Shown in pieces: positions 1-6,845 of a stretch of DNA of 10,830 nt; position 1 is the first letter of the stretch; each line of letters begins with the position of its first letter. This DNA is from Planctomycetia bacterium (GTDB lineage Bacteria > Planctomycetota > Planctomycetia > Pirellulales > UBA1268): NCBI GenBank assembly GCA_009919445.1, contig RGBY01000067.1:1-10830 (forward strand). The letters run 5' to 3'. The position numbers and the translations under genes are program-made. Below the pieces are notes generated by a model. It was not told where the DNA came from. It searched no databases and was given only the letters and a program-made list of their open reading frames with translations.

Positions 1-268
1 CAAGCCGATCAATGTGCGGCGTTTTTGCAAACCTGTCGCCATAACAGCCCAGTGCAGGCTTGAGGTCATCCACTAGAATCAGGAGCACATTTGGCCGGTC
101 CGCAGCGGCGACCGGTACTGCCTGGGCACCACTGGTGAAAAAAGCTGCCCAGACCAACAGCCACTGCCGATGCGGCCTGAACGGGTGCAGGCAGATCAGC
201 AGCCTGGCAGCACCGGAAAATGGCCGACGACGGTTTTCGGCCGCCACGCCGAATGAATCTGCTGTCAC
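1..268 (-). CDS. Sulfatase, N-terminal fragment (runs off left edge)
   Basis: The first 89 codons of a secreted arylsulfatase-type enzyme, expected to hydrolyse sulfate esters in the periplasm. The frame reads 'RPNVLLILVDDLKPALGCYG' at about residues 58-77, the classic start of a sulfatase domain; the two Asp (67-68) are calcium ligands in this family. It continues 'DRFAKTPHIDRL' to the window edge, so the catalytic Cys/Ser-x-Pro-x-Arg motif lies outside. A hydrophobic stretch (WLLVWAAFFT, about 36-45) followed by 'SGAQA' looks like a signal peptide. There is no ATG in frame. I chose GTG at 266-268, which overlaps the upstream DUF1501 stop as GTGA and has AGGGA nine bases before it. GTG at 245-247 or a later TTG/CTG is possible, since the n-region from the first GTG is long (about 35 residues). 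The sulfatase call is firm; the start is not. Confidence 0.85.
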   Translation of the reverse strand, partial: MTADSFGVAAENRRRPFSGAARLLICLHPFRPHRQWLLVWAAFFTSGAQAVPVAAADRPNVLLILVDDLKPALGCYGDRFAKTPHIDRL

Positions 269-1785
269 GCGAGCAATTCCCTGATGGGTTCAACGTGCTC
301 CACACCAACCAGCTTCTGGTCGAGCCCACCAAAGAAATAGCTGAGCCGATTCGGATCAAGCCCCAGCAGATGCAGCACCGTGGCGTGCAGGCTCTTCACA
401 TGAAAGCCGGCCTTCTCACCATTGCCATGGCCGGGGCCAGGCGCAATGGCAGCGGCACCGAGTTCGTCGGTCTCGCCGATGCTGACGCCCCCCTTTACCC
501 CACCGCCAGCCATCCACATAGTGAAGCCGTAGGAGTTATGGTCGCGGCCAGTTCCTTGGGCATATTCAGCCGTCGGCTGCCGGCCGAACTCGCCCCCCCA
601 GATCACGAGGGTCTCATCAAGTAAGCCTGACCGCTTCAGGTCGGTGAGCAGGCCGGCGATGGGCAAATCAGTGTTGCCGGCATGGAACTCGTGGTTCTTT
701 ACCAGGTCGCCGTGGGCATCCCAGTTGTCGTCGTTGTGAGCGCCGCCGGAATAGATCTGAATGAATCGCACACCCCGTTCAGCCAGCCGGCGGGCCAGCA
801 GGCACTGCCGGCCAAAGTGGGCGGTACGGTCTCGATCAAGGCCGTACAGTTTTTTGGTTTCGGCTGTTTCTTGTGAGAGGTCAACGGCCTCAGGAGCATG
901 CTCCTGCATCCGCCAGGCGAGTTCGTACGAGGCGATGCGAGCTGCGAGTTCTGAATTGTCGCCACGGGGCAGCAGATGGGCGGTGTTTGCGTCCCGTAGC
1001 GAATCGAGCAGGGCTCGCTGGGCAGCCAGCGGCATGTCGTCCGGCGGGGCAAGGTTCAGGATCGGAGCTCCCTGACCCCGCAGCAGCGTCGCCTGATAAG
1101 TGGCCGGCATATAGCCGCTCGACCAGTTCTTTGCCCCTGAAATCGGCCCGCCCTTCTTGTCGAGCATCACCACGAAGCCGGGCAGGTTTTCATTGACACT
1201 GCCGAGGCCGTAGTTCACCCAGGAGCCAAGGCAGGGCGAGCCCGAAAGAATCTTGCCTGAGTTCATCTGCAGCATCGCCGAACCATGAATTGGCGAGTCG
1301 GCCGTCATTGAGTGGATGAAGGCGATGTCGTCAACATGCTGGCCAATGTTCGGGAAAAGGTCGCTGACCCACTTGCCACACTGACCGTACTGCTTGAATT
1401 TCCACTTGGGGCCAACCGCCCGGCTCTCGCTGCGTTCGCCACCACGGCCTTTCGTTTTTACCTTGATGATCTTGCCATCAAGCGGATAGAGCGCGGGCTT
1501 GTAGTCAAAGGTGTCGACATGACTCGGCCCACCGTACATGAAGAGAAAGATCACCCGCTTGGCCTTCGGCGCAAACATCGGTGACTTGGCGGCAAGCGGG
1601 TTGGTGTAGGCGGTCACACCGTCTGCAGCCCTGGACTGGCGGGCAAAGAAGCCGCCGTCAAGTAGCCCCGAAAGGGCCAGGCCCGTAAATGACGCACCCG
1701 CTTCCCAGAAAAACTCCCGACGGGTTCGGCCGCAGAAGCTACCGTGAGGCTGGTTGCTCTGTGAATTCATTGTGGCAGTTTCCAT
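265..1785 (-). CDS. DUF1501 family exported protein (alkaline-phosphatase/sulfatase-like fold)
   Basis: A 506-residue DUF1501 protein, very common in planctomycetes next to DUF1549/DUF1553 cytochrome proteins. The reaction is unknown; the family is distantly related to sulfatases. It begins with a twin-arginine-type signal, 'TRREFF' at residues 21-26, then a hydrophobic stretch (ASFTGLALSGLL), so Tat export of a folded, probably metal-bound protein is likely. Family landmarks seen are 'MYGGPSHVDTFDYKP' near residue 83, 'IHSMTADSPIHGSA', 'WGGEFGRQPTAEY', 'GRDHNSYGFTMWMAGGG' and the C-terminal 'YFFGGLDQKLVGVEHVEPI'. A Gly/Pro-rich insert (APGPGHGNGEKAG) near residue 455 interrupts a usually shorter loop. 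The start ATG at 1785 sits directly against GGAAAGG; the ATG at 1770 (MNSQSN) is an alternative with longer spacing. It lies 12 bp downstream of the cytochrome gene and overlaps the sulfatase start, so the three are probably one operon. Confidence 0.93.
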   Translation of the reverse strand: METATMNSQSNQPHGSFCGRTRREFFWEAGASFTGLALSGLLDGGFFARQSRAADGVTAYTNPLAAKSPMFAPKAKRVIFLFMYGGPSHVDTFDYKPALYPLDGKIIKVKTKGRGGERSESRAVGPKWKFKQYGQCGKWVSDLFPNIGQHVDDIAFIHSMTADSPIHGSAMLQMNSGKILSGSPCLGSWVNYGLGSVNENLPGFVVMLDKKGGPISGAKNWSSGYMPATYQATLLRGQGAPILNLAPPDDMPLAAQRALLDSLRDANTAHLLPRGDNSELAARIASYELAWRMQEHAPEAVDLSQETAETKKLYGLDRDRTAHFGRQCLLARRLAERGVRFIQIYSGGAHNDDNWDAHGDLVKNHEFHAGNTDLPIAGLLTDLKRSGLLDETLVIWGGEFGRQPTAEYAQGTGRDHNSYGFTMWMAGGGVKGGVSIGETDELGAAAIAPGPGHGNGEKAGFHVKSLHATVLHLLGLDPNRLSYFFGGLDQKLVGVEHVEPIRELLA

Positions 1786-1797
1786 CCTTTCCGAAGC

Positions 1798-4173
1798 CTA
1801 ATCGAGGTAGGCAAACTCATTGAGGTTCAAGAGCAGCAGGCAATAGAGTTCCAGCGCCCGTCCCGGGCTGATGCCCTCGGTGGTTTCCAACTTGTCGATC
1901 AGGGCAAGCCCCTGGGCAACCTCTTCTGCAGTTGCCGGCCGAACGAGAGCGATTTCAATGGCCCTTCGCACGCAGGCACGCACGTCAGCCGCGTCGGGAC
2001 CGCCGGCTTCCCGCGTCACCCGCTCGGCAAAGACCCGGGCCTGCTGCTGGACGAACTCACCGTTCATCATGCCGAGAGCCTGGGTTGGCTGCGTCGTCAC
2101 AAACCGCACCGGGCAGGGTGTGTCCGTGTCGGCAAGATCAAAGTCAGTCAGCAATGGTGTAAGCAGTGACCGCTTGACATGAATGTAGACGCTGCGGCGG
2201 GCCTGCTCAGCTGGTGGCGTGTTACCCCAGCCGGCGCCCGGCCGCGATTGTGTGGCCAGCACCGCCTGAGGGATTGTCGGATAGATACCTGGCCCAAACA
2301 TCTTGGGGTTAAAGTCGCCGCTGGCGACATGAATGGTGTCACGAAGTTCCTCAGCCGACAGCCGTCTCATGTCGTAACGCCAAAGGGCATCGTTCAGTGG
2401 ATCGGCAGCAAGGGCCTCGGGCTCGGCCGTTGAACGAGCCCGATATGCCGCCGACATCAGGATGACCTTATGCAGGGCTTTGAGCCGCCAGTTGTTGGCA
2501 ATCAGTTCGGCTGCCAGCCAATCGAGTAACCGTGGATGGGTTGGCGGATCACCGGCAAAGCCAAAGTTACTGGAACTGCGAACCAGACCTCGGCCAAAGT
2601 GATACTGCCAGATTCGATTGGCAATCACCCGAGCGGTAAGCGGGTTTTCCGGTGAGGCAATCCACCTGGCCAGGGCCAGCCGTCGTCCAGTCGAGCGACC
2701 GTTGACCGGTGGCACAATCTGCGGAATGGGTGGCTTCAGCACACTGGGAAAGGCTGGTTCGACACGAGTCTCAGGGGAGGTCTCCGCATGGGGATTGCCG
2801 CGATAGAGCAGATGGGTTTCTGGAGCCTTTGCACCATGTTCGCTGATGACGAGTGCCTTGGGGATGGCATGCTGCTGTCGCCGCAGCTGGGCAATCTTGT
2901 CTTTCCATGATTTGAGATCCTGTTTGGTCAGTTCATCGCGGGCCTGCTCGCCGTGTTCCTTGATTCGCTTTTCAATTGCTCGGACTTCAGCCTCTGCCTC
3001 GCCCAAGAGCCGTTGCTGTTCCCGCAGCTGATTCTGAGCATCGGCGAGTGTCTGACCATCCTGCGGCAGAGCCCGTTCAATGAAGTCGAGGTTCATCTGC
3101 CGGTCGCCCATCGGCGTGGTGTTCTGGAAGAAGGCGAGCAGGCTGTAATAGTCACGCTGGGGCAGTGGGTCGATCTTGTGGTCGTGGCAGCGGGCGCAGT
3201 TGATGGTCAGCCCTAAAAATGTCTGTCCAGTGGTGGCAACAAGGTCATCGAGCTGGTCATAGCGATGCTGAAGCCTGTCAGCCGGCTCGTCGTCCCAGAT
3301 GCCGAGCCGGTAGTACCCGGTGGCAATCAGGCTGTCAGCAGTCGGCTCAGGCAGTTCGTCGCCGGCAAGCTGTTCAATGACAAACTGGTCATAGGGCTTG
3401 TCGTCATTAAATGCACGGATGACATAGTCACGATATCGCCAGGCGTGCGGCTTTGCCCCATCCCGCTCGTAACTATTGGTTTCAGCAAAGCGAACCAGAT
3501 CAAGCCAGTGCCGCCCCCACTGCTCACCGTAGTGCGGTGAGGCCAGCAGCCTGTCGACAACCCGTTCCCAGGCAGCAGGGGACTTATCACTCAAATAATC
3601 TGTCACTTCTTGTTCCGAAGGAGGCAGGCCGGTCAGGTCATAGGTCACCCGACGCAGCAATGTGCGGCGATCAGCCTCAAGCGGCACAGGAAGGTTGCGG
3701 CTGGCAAGGCCCTGCTGGATGAAGGCATCAACAGGATTGGTTACCCCAGAAACTGGCGGCACAGCAGGACGCGTGAGGGCCCGAAAGGCCCAGTGCTCCT
3801 GCCACTGAGCCCCCTCTGTGATCCATTGTCGCAGCAGGCTCACCTCATCATCAGACAACCGCGAGCCCTCTGGAGGCATTTGCAGATCAGGATCAGTCGA
3901 GGTAACACGGGTGAGCATTTCGCTTGCCGCTGGATCACCCGGCACGATTGCCCGCTGACCACTGTCGAGTTCCACTGTGGCAACTGTTTGATCGTCCAGC
4001 CGCAGCCCAGCCTCCTGCGTGTCGGGGCCGTGACACGCGAAGCACCGCTTGGCCAGGAGTGGCTGAATGTCGCGTGAAAACTCAACTGTCGCCGCCCAGC
4101 CTGTCGACAGGTTCGCCCCCAGCCACAGGAAGATGACGACTCGAATGGTGATTCGTTGATCGGATAAATGCAT
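1798..4173 (-). CDS. PSCyt1-DUF1549-DUF1553 cytochrome c domain protein
   Basis: A 791-residue exported planctomycete cytochrome-domain protein. After a signal peptide (IRVVIFLWLGANLSTGWA, about 10-27) comes 'RCFACHGPD', a heme-binding CxxCH at residues 44-48 (PSCyt1). The DUF1549 region follows (about 146-350) with 'YDLTGLPPS', 'HWLDLVRFAET' and a second CxxCH, 'NCARCHDHKIDP', at 326-330. A charged Glu/Gln/Arg-rich segment (about 376-437) looks like a coiled coil. DUF1553 follows (about 493-785) with 'NPLTARVIANRIWQYHFG' and 'TQPTQALGMMNGEF'. Its biochemical role is unknown; electron transfer coupled to extracellular substrate oxidation is often suggested. I placed the start at ATG 4171-4173 because GGAGG lies 11 bases upstream (4185-4189); an in-frame TTG at 4195-4197 would add eight residues but would put the SD inside the gene. 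No LamG or other added domain is present. It is the first gene of the minus-strand operon. Confidence 0.93.
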   Translation of the reverse strand: MHLSDQRITIRVVIFLWLGANLSTGWAATVEFSRDIQPLLAKRCFACHGPDTQEAGLRLDDQTVATVELDSGQRAIVPGDPAASEMLTRVTSTDPDLQMPPEGSRLSDDEVSLLRQWITEGAQWQEHWAFRALTRPAVPPVSGVTNPVDAFIQQGLASRNLPVPLEADRRTLLRRVTYDLTGLPPSEQEVTDYLSDKSPAAWERVVDRLLASPHYGEQWGRHWLDLVRFAETNSYERDGAKPHAWRYRDYVIRAFNDDKPYDQFVIEQLAGDELPEPTADSLIATGYYRLGIWDDEPADRLQHRYDQLDDLVATTGQTFLGLTINCARCHDHKIDPLPQRDYYSLLAFFQNTTPMGDRQMNLDFIERALPQDGQTLADAQNQLREQQRLLGEAEAEVRAIEKRIKEHGEQARDELTKQDLKSWKDKIAQLRRQQHAIPKALVISEHGAKAPETHLLYRGNPHAETSPETRVEPAFPSVLKPPIPQIVPPVNGRSTGRRLALARWIASPENPLTARVIANRIWQYHFGRGLVRSSSNFGFAGDPPTHPRLLDWLAAELIANNWRLKALHKVILMSAAYRARSTAEPEALAADPLNDALWRYDMRRLSAEELRDTIHVASGDFNPKMFGPGIYPTIPQAVLATQSRPGAGWGNTPPAEQARRSVYIHVKRSLLTPLLTDFDLADTDTPCPVRFVTTQPTQALGMMNGEFVQQQARVFAERVTREAGGPDAADVRACVRRAIEIALVRPATAEEVAQGLALIDKLETTEGISPGRALELYCLLLLNLNEFAYLD

Positions 4174-4255
4174 CGAAAAACAGGCCTCCGCAAACAACTA
4201 TCCATTATTCTAAGCGACTCTTACAAAGAACCGCGCTGTTCGGTAAAGTTTTTTT
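4174..4255. promoter_or_regulatory. Divergent intergenic region between cytochrome operon and ROK regulator
   Basis: This 82-bp gap separates two divergent starts and must hold at least the leftward promoter; ROK regulators often bind near their own gene. The leftward side has a clear GGAGG (4185-4189). The rightward ATG is preceded by an AT-rich run (GTAAAGTTTTTTT) with no Shine-Dalgarno match. I could not identify a convincing -35/-10 pair or a symmetrical operator. Confidence 0.4.
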
Positions 4256-5443
4256 ATGCGTACTACCACTCAGCAGCAATCAAGCCGCAATCGCGTGGAA
4301 GCCGGACTCCTCCGCCGGATCAACGAACGGCGTTTATTTGAGGTGCTCCAGCAGCATGGGCCCGCCTCACGGGCCTCACTTGCGCGTCTTTCTGGGCTGA
4401 CAGCGCCGACCGTTTCAAAGGCCGTTGAATCCCTCCTGACGCGGGGCTTTGTGGAGGAAACCGATCCCGTCGACCAGGCCTTCGGTCGCCCTGGAAAACT
4501 CATTCGGCTCGCCAAGGAGTCAGCGACTGTACTGGGTGTCGTGATCGACGTGGACCGCTGTGCCGTGGTATCGACGGGGATCAATGGCCATGTCACGGAA
4601 GACCGCACGATCCGCTTCCAGACGCCAGCTAGTTACCCGGCCCTCCTGGATGCCATTGAGGCCCATGTTCGAACGGCCGTTGATGATTCCTTTGAGCAGG
4701 TCCGAGGCATCGGCATCAGCGTACCGGGCTTGGTGAATGATCGCCTGGGTGAAATTGTCTTTTCCCCAAACCTGCACCTGCTCGATCAACACAACCCCGC
4801 TCGTGACCTGACCACCCGTCTGCAGTGCGAGTGCTTGTTGGTGCAGGAAAGCCATGCACTCTGCCTGGGTGAGCATCTCTATGGTTTGGCTCGCGAATTC
4901 GACGACTTTGCTCTGCTTGATGTAGAAGCCGGACTGGGCCTGGCCGTGATGAGTAATGGACGCTTGCTGGCTGGCCATAGCGGTCTGGCCGGGGAGATCG
5001 GCCATATCACCGTTGATCCAGACGGCCTGCGCTGCGGCTGCGGCAACCGCGGCTGCCTCGAAACCCTCGCCACCGATGCGGCCCTCGTCCGGATGCTCTC
5101 AGCGTCACTTGGGCAACCGCTGGGTCTTCCCGACGCCGAGGCCCTGTTGACGAAGCGGGCGGCCGACTTTCAGCATGAGATTCAGACGGTCACAGAACAT
5201 CTTGCCATCGCGATTGCCGCGGTGGTCAACATCTTCAACCCCACCGCCCTGTTTGTTCATGGCCGGCTGCTAGCGGGCCACTCAGAACGGTTCGAGCAGG
5301 TGCTCGACCGGGTGAAGCAGCGGACCCTGACTGCCTCGCTTGCCGACTGTGCAATCCATGCAACACGATCAAGCAAACGCCAAGGAGCGATCGCCGCTAT
5401 CATGAGTCACCTCACACAATCGTGGGCTCCGTCACTCGGCTGA
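4256..5443 (+). CDS. ROK-family transcriptional regulator (NagC/Mlc/XylR-like)
   Basis: A 395-residue regulator with a winged helix-turn-helix (about 20-70, 'ASLARLSGLTAPTVSKAVES' at 40-59) and a C-terminal ROK sugar-binding domain. ROK features are 'GIGISVPGLV' (151-160), 'LAGEIGH' (244-250) and the zinc-site pattern H250, C260, C262, C267. The kinase residues are gone. The usual DxGGT phosphate-binding motif reads 'IDVDRC' (97-102), and the catalytic 'NDANAAALGE' segment reads 'QESHALCLGE' (197-206), so the Asp is Glu and the preceding Asn is Gln. It therefore most likely senses a sugar or sugar derivative and represses transcription rather than phosphorylating. Length is normal for the family. 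The SDR gene starts 30 bp downstream and is probably cotranscribed. Targets may include that operon or the divergent cytochrome/sulfatase genes; this is inferred from position only. Confidence 0.93.
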   Translation: MRTTTQQQSSRNRVEAGLLRRINERRLFEVLQQHGPASRASLARLSGLTAPTVSKAVESLLTRGFVEETDPVDQAFGRPGKLIRLAKESATVLGVVIDVDRCAVVSTGINGHVTEDRTIRFQTPASYPALLDAIEAHVRTAVDDSFEQVRGIGISVPGLVNDRLGEIVFSPNLHLLDQHNPARDLTTRLQCECLLVQESHALCLGEHLYGLAREFDDFALLDVEAGLGLAVMSNGRLLAGHSGLAGEIGHITVDPDGLRCGCGNRGCLETLATDAALVRMLSASLGQPLGLPDAEALLTKRAADFQHEIQTVTEHLAIAIAAVVNIFNPTALFVHGRLLAGHSERFEQVLDRVKQRTLTASLADCAIHATRSSKRQGAIAAIMSHLTQSWAPSLG

Positions 5444-5473
5444 CATGCCCATCATCCTCAAACTCTAGGTATC

Positions 5474-6232
5474 ATGCCGCGATTTTCGCTCACTGGCCGC
5501 GTTGCCCTCGTCACTGGATCATCAACTGGCCTCGGCAAGGCGACTGCTCTCTGCCTGGGGCAAGCCGGCGCCAAGGTCGCCATCAACTATGCCAACAACA
5601 AGGCTCGGGCCGATGCCGCACGAACTGAGCTTCGTGAGGCTGGCATCACGGCTGAGCTCTTTCAGGCTGACGTCACTGACGAGGCCACAGTCGACCAGAT
5701 GGTGACGGCCATCGAAGGCTCACTGGGACCAGTTGATATTGTCGTGCTCAACGCCACACCGGCTCAGCCACTCAATCCGATTGAAGAATACGACTGGGAC
5801 TTCTATGAGCAGATGCTCGACTTCTTTGTCAAAAGCCCCTACTTGCTGGCCCGGCGGGTCTTACCGGGCATGAAGGCCCGCCGACACGGCCGGCTGATCA
5901 ACATCACCAGCGAAGTCTTTCAGCTTGGAGTTGCTCCGTTTTCCGCTTATGTGGCTGCGAAAGGAGGCCAGATCGGCTGGTCCCGCAGCATGGCCAATGA
6001 ACTGGCTCCCTATGGCATTACGGTCAACATGATTGCTCCCGGCTGGATCCCCGTGGAGCGACACGCCAATGACCCCCAGGAAGACAAAGACGCCTACCTG
6101 GCTCGCATCCCCGTGGGCCGCTGGGGCAAGCCGGAAGAGGTCGGCTGGGCTGCCACCTACTTTGCCAGTGATGAGGCCGCCTTCGTGACCGGTCAGACTG
6201 TTGCCGTCAACGGTGGCAACACCGTCTGGTAG
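5474..6232 (+). CDS. SDR-family oxidoreductase (FabG-like, divergent active site)
   Basis: A 252-residue short-chain dehydrogenase/reductase, normal length. The Rossmann nucleotide-binding motif is 'TGSSTGLG' (14-21). Catalytic Ser146 ('NITSEV'), Tyr159 and Lys163 ('YVAAK') are in the correct spacing. The C-terminal end 'FVTGQTVAVNGG' is standard. Two positions are unusual: the structural NNAG motif reads 'LNATP' (92-96), and the helix-4 Asn of the catalytic tetrad appears to be Phe118 ('LDFFVKSPYLL'). The 'INYANNKARAD' segment after strand 2 resembles NADP-preferring members, but this is a guess. An AGG lies a few bases before the ATG. It follows the ROK regulator by 30 bp, so its substrate may be a sugar or related metabolite sensed by that protein. 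Automated labels such as 3-oxoacyl-ACP reductase should not be trusted here. Confidence 0.9.
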   Translation: MPRFSLTGRVALVTGSSTGLGKATALCLGQAGAKVAINYANNKARADAARTELREAGITAELFQADVTDEATVDQMVTAIEGSLGPVDIVVLNATPAQPLNPIEEYDWDFYEQMLDFFVKSPYLLARRVLPGMKARRHGRLINITSEVFQLGVAPFSAYVAAKGGQIGWSRSMANELAPYGITVNMIAPGWIPVERHANDPQEDKDAYLARIPVGRWGKPEEVGWAATYFASDEAAFVTGQTVAVNGGNTVW

Positions 6233-6256
6233 CACGGTTTTCGAAACGCGATCCCG

Positions 6257-6664
6257 CTATCGGCGACTTGTTTTCGGCTGCACAGCCAGACGCAGCCGCT
6301 TCTGAACGGCTGATAGGATCGGCGCAGATCGACGATCGAGTAAGTCGGTCTGCTCGGTTCCTACTGGATACGTTGCCTGAACTGGCTTTGCCTTCCCACA
6401 GTGCTCACAGGTAGGGCATGAGCACCATTCGCCTCCCATCAGGGATACTGTTGTTGCTTTCACGCTGTCGCCACCAAGAGATGAACCGTACAGATCATCA
6501 CGCCAGTCAAATGCAGCACCGTCAGCAGTGAGATCTTCACTCACGGTTGGCTCGGCAACCACACCATTTTTAGGCCGCCAACCTGGTGTTTCTTCAGCCC
6601 CTACGACACTGGCCATGCTCCAAATTGGAATGAGGCTTCCTAAAAGCCAGACAAACTGCCGCAT
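6257..6664 (-). CDS. Small secreted protein with CxCxxCxxC cluster, unknown function
   Basis: A 135-residue protein that I do not recognise. Residues 3-23 (QFVWLLGSLIPIWSMASVVGA) form a clear signal peptide with probable cleavage after VGA, so it is exported. The mature part is hydrophilic. Its one striking feature is a tight cysteine group, 'EWCSCPTCEHCGK', giving Cys81, Cys83, Cys86 and Cys89; this could bind a metal or an iron-sulfur cluster, or form disulfides. The C-terminus is basic (KRLRLAVQPKTSRR). The ATG is supported by GGGGGAAG four bases upstream (6669-6676), one of the better ribosome-binding sites in the window, which argues that the gene is real. It is 181 bp downstream of glnA on the same strand, separated by inverted repeats, and converges with the SDR gene (24-bp gap). 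It may be a lineage-restricted protein. Confidence 0.65.
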   Translation of the reverse strand: MRQFVWLLGSLIPIWSMASVVGAEETPGWRPKNGVVAEPTVSEDLTADGAAFDWRDDLYGSSLGGDSVKATTVSLMGGEWCSCPTCEHCGKAKPVQATYPVGTEQTDLLDRRSAPILSAVQKRLRLAVQPKTSRR

Positions 6665-6845
6665 TTCTCTTCCCCCGTCGATCAGCGATGAGCGAGGCGA
6701 ACCCTCAGGCTACAACGCATGACGGCCGAGTCGCTGGTGGAGAAATCGGCACAGCCGTCATGAACGGAATGGTATTCCCGGAACAGCATGCAGCGGCATC
6801 CCACATTGCCTGGGTTCCCAAAGCCGCAGGCTCACCCATCCACGT
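6665..6845. other. Intergenic region between glnA and the small secreted protein
   Basis: This 181-bp stretch has no supported gene. It holds a perfect 9-bp inverted repeat (6718-6726/6754-6762) and shorter palindromes such as GGAATggtATTCC and TGGGAACCCA. On the glnA side it runs directly into the repeat block that encodes the odd GlnA tail. It should contain the start signals of the minus-strand secreted protein; no clear promoter was recognised. Confidence 0.5.
6718..6762. repeat. Inverted repeat with 9-bp perfect arms
   Basis: The arms CATGACGGC (6718-6726) and GCCGTCATG (6754-6762) are perfect reverse complements around a 27-base spacer; inside the spacer CCGA and TCGG can pair further. 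There is no T-run on either strand, so it is not a standard intrinsic terminator. It could be an mRNA hairpin upstream of the secreted-protein gene or part of the adjacent palindromic repeat family. Confidence 0.6.

Noticed and set aside
4174..4197. Upstream TTG start adding eight residues (MFAEACFS) to the cytochrome protein
   Set aside because: The strong GGAGG would then lie inside the gene; the ATG at 4171-4173 has correct spacing and is followed by a good signal peptide.
6237..6247. GTTTTCGAAAC between the convergent SDR and secreted-protein genes as a bidirectional terminator
   Set aside because: The symmetric core is only eight bases with no loop and no adjoining T-run, so there is no support for a functional hairpin.
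6665..6825. Open minus-strand frame of about 50 codons between glnA and the secreted-protein gene
   Set aside because: It has no ribosome-binding site, no family resemblance and lies over inverted repeats; a coding role is not supported.
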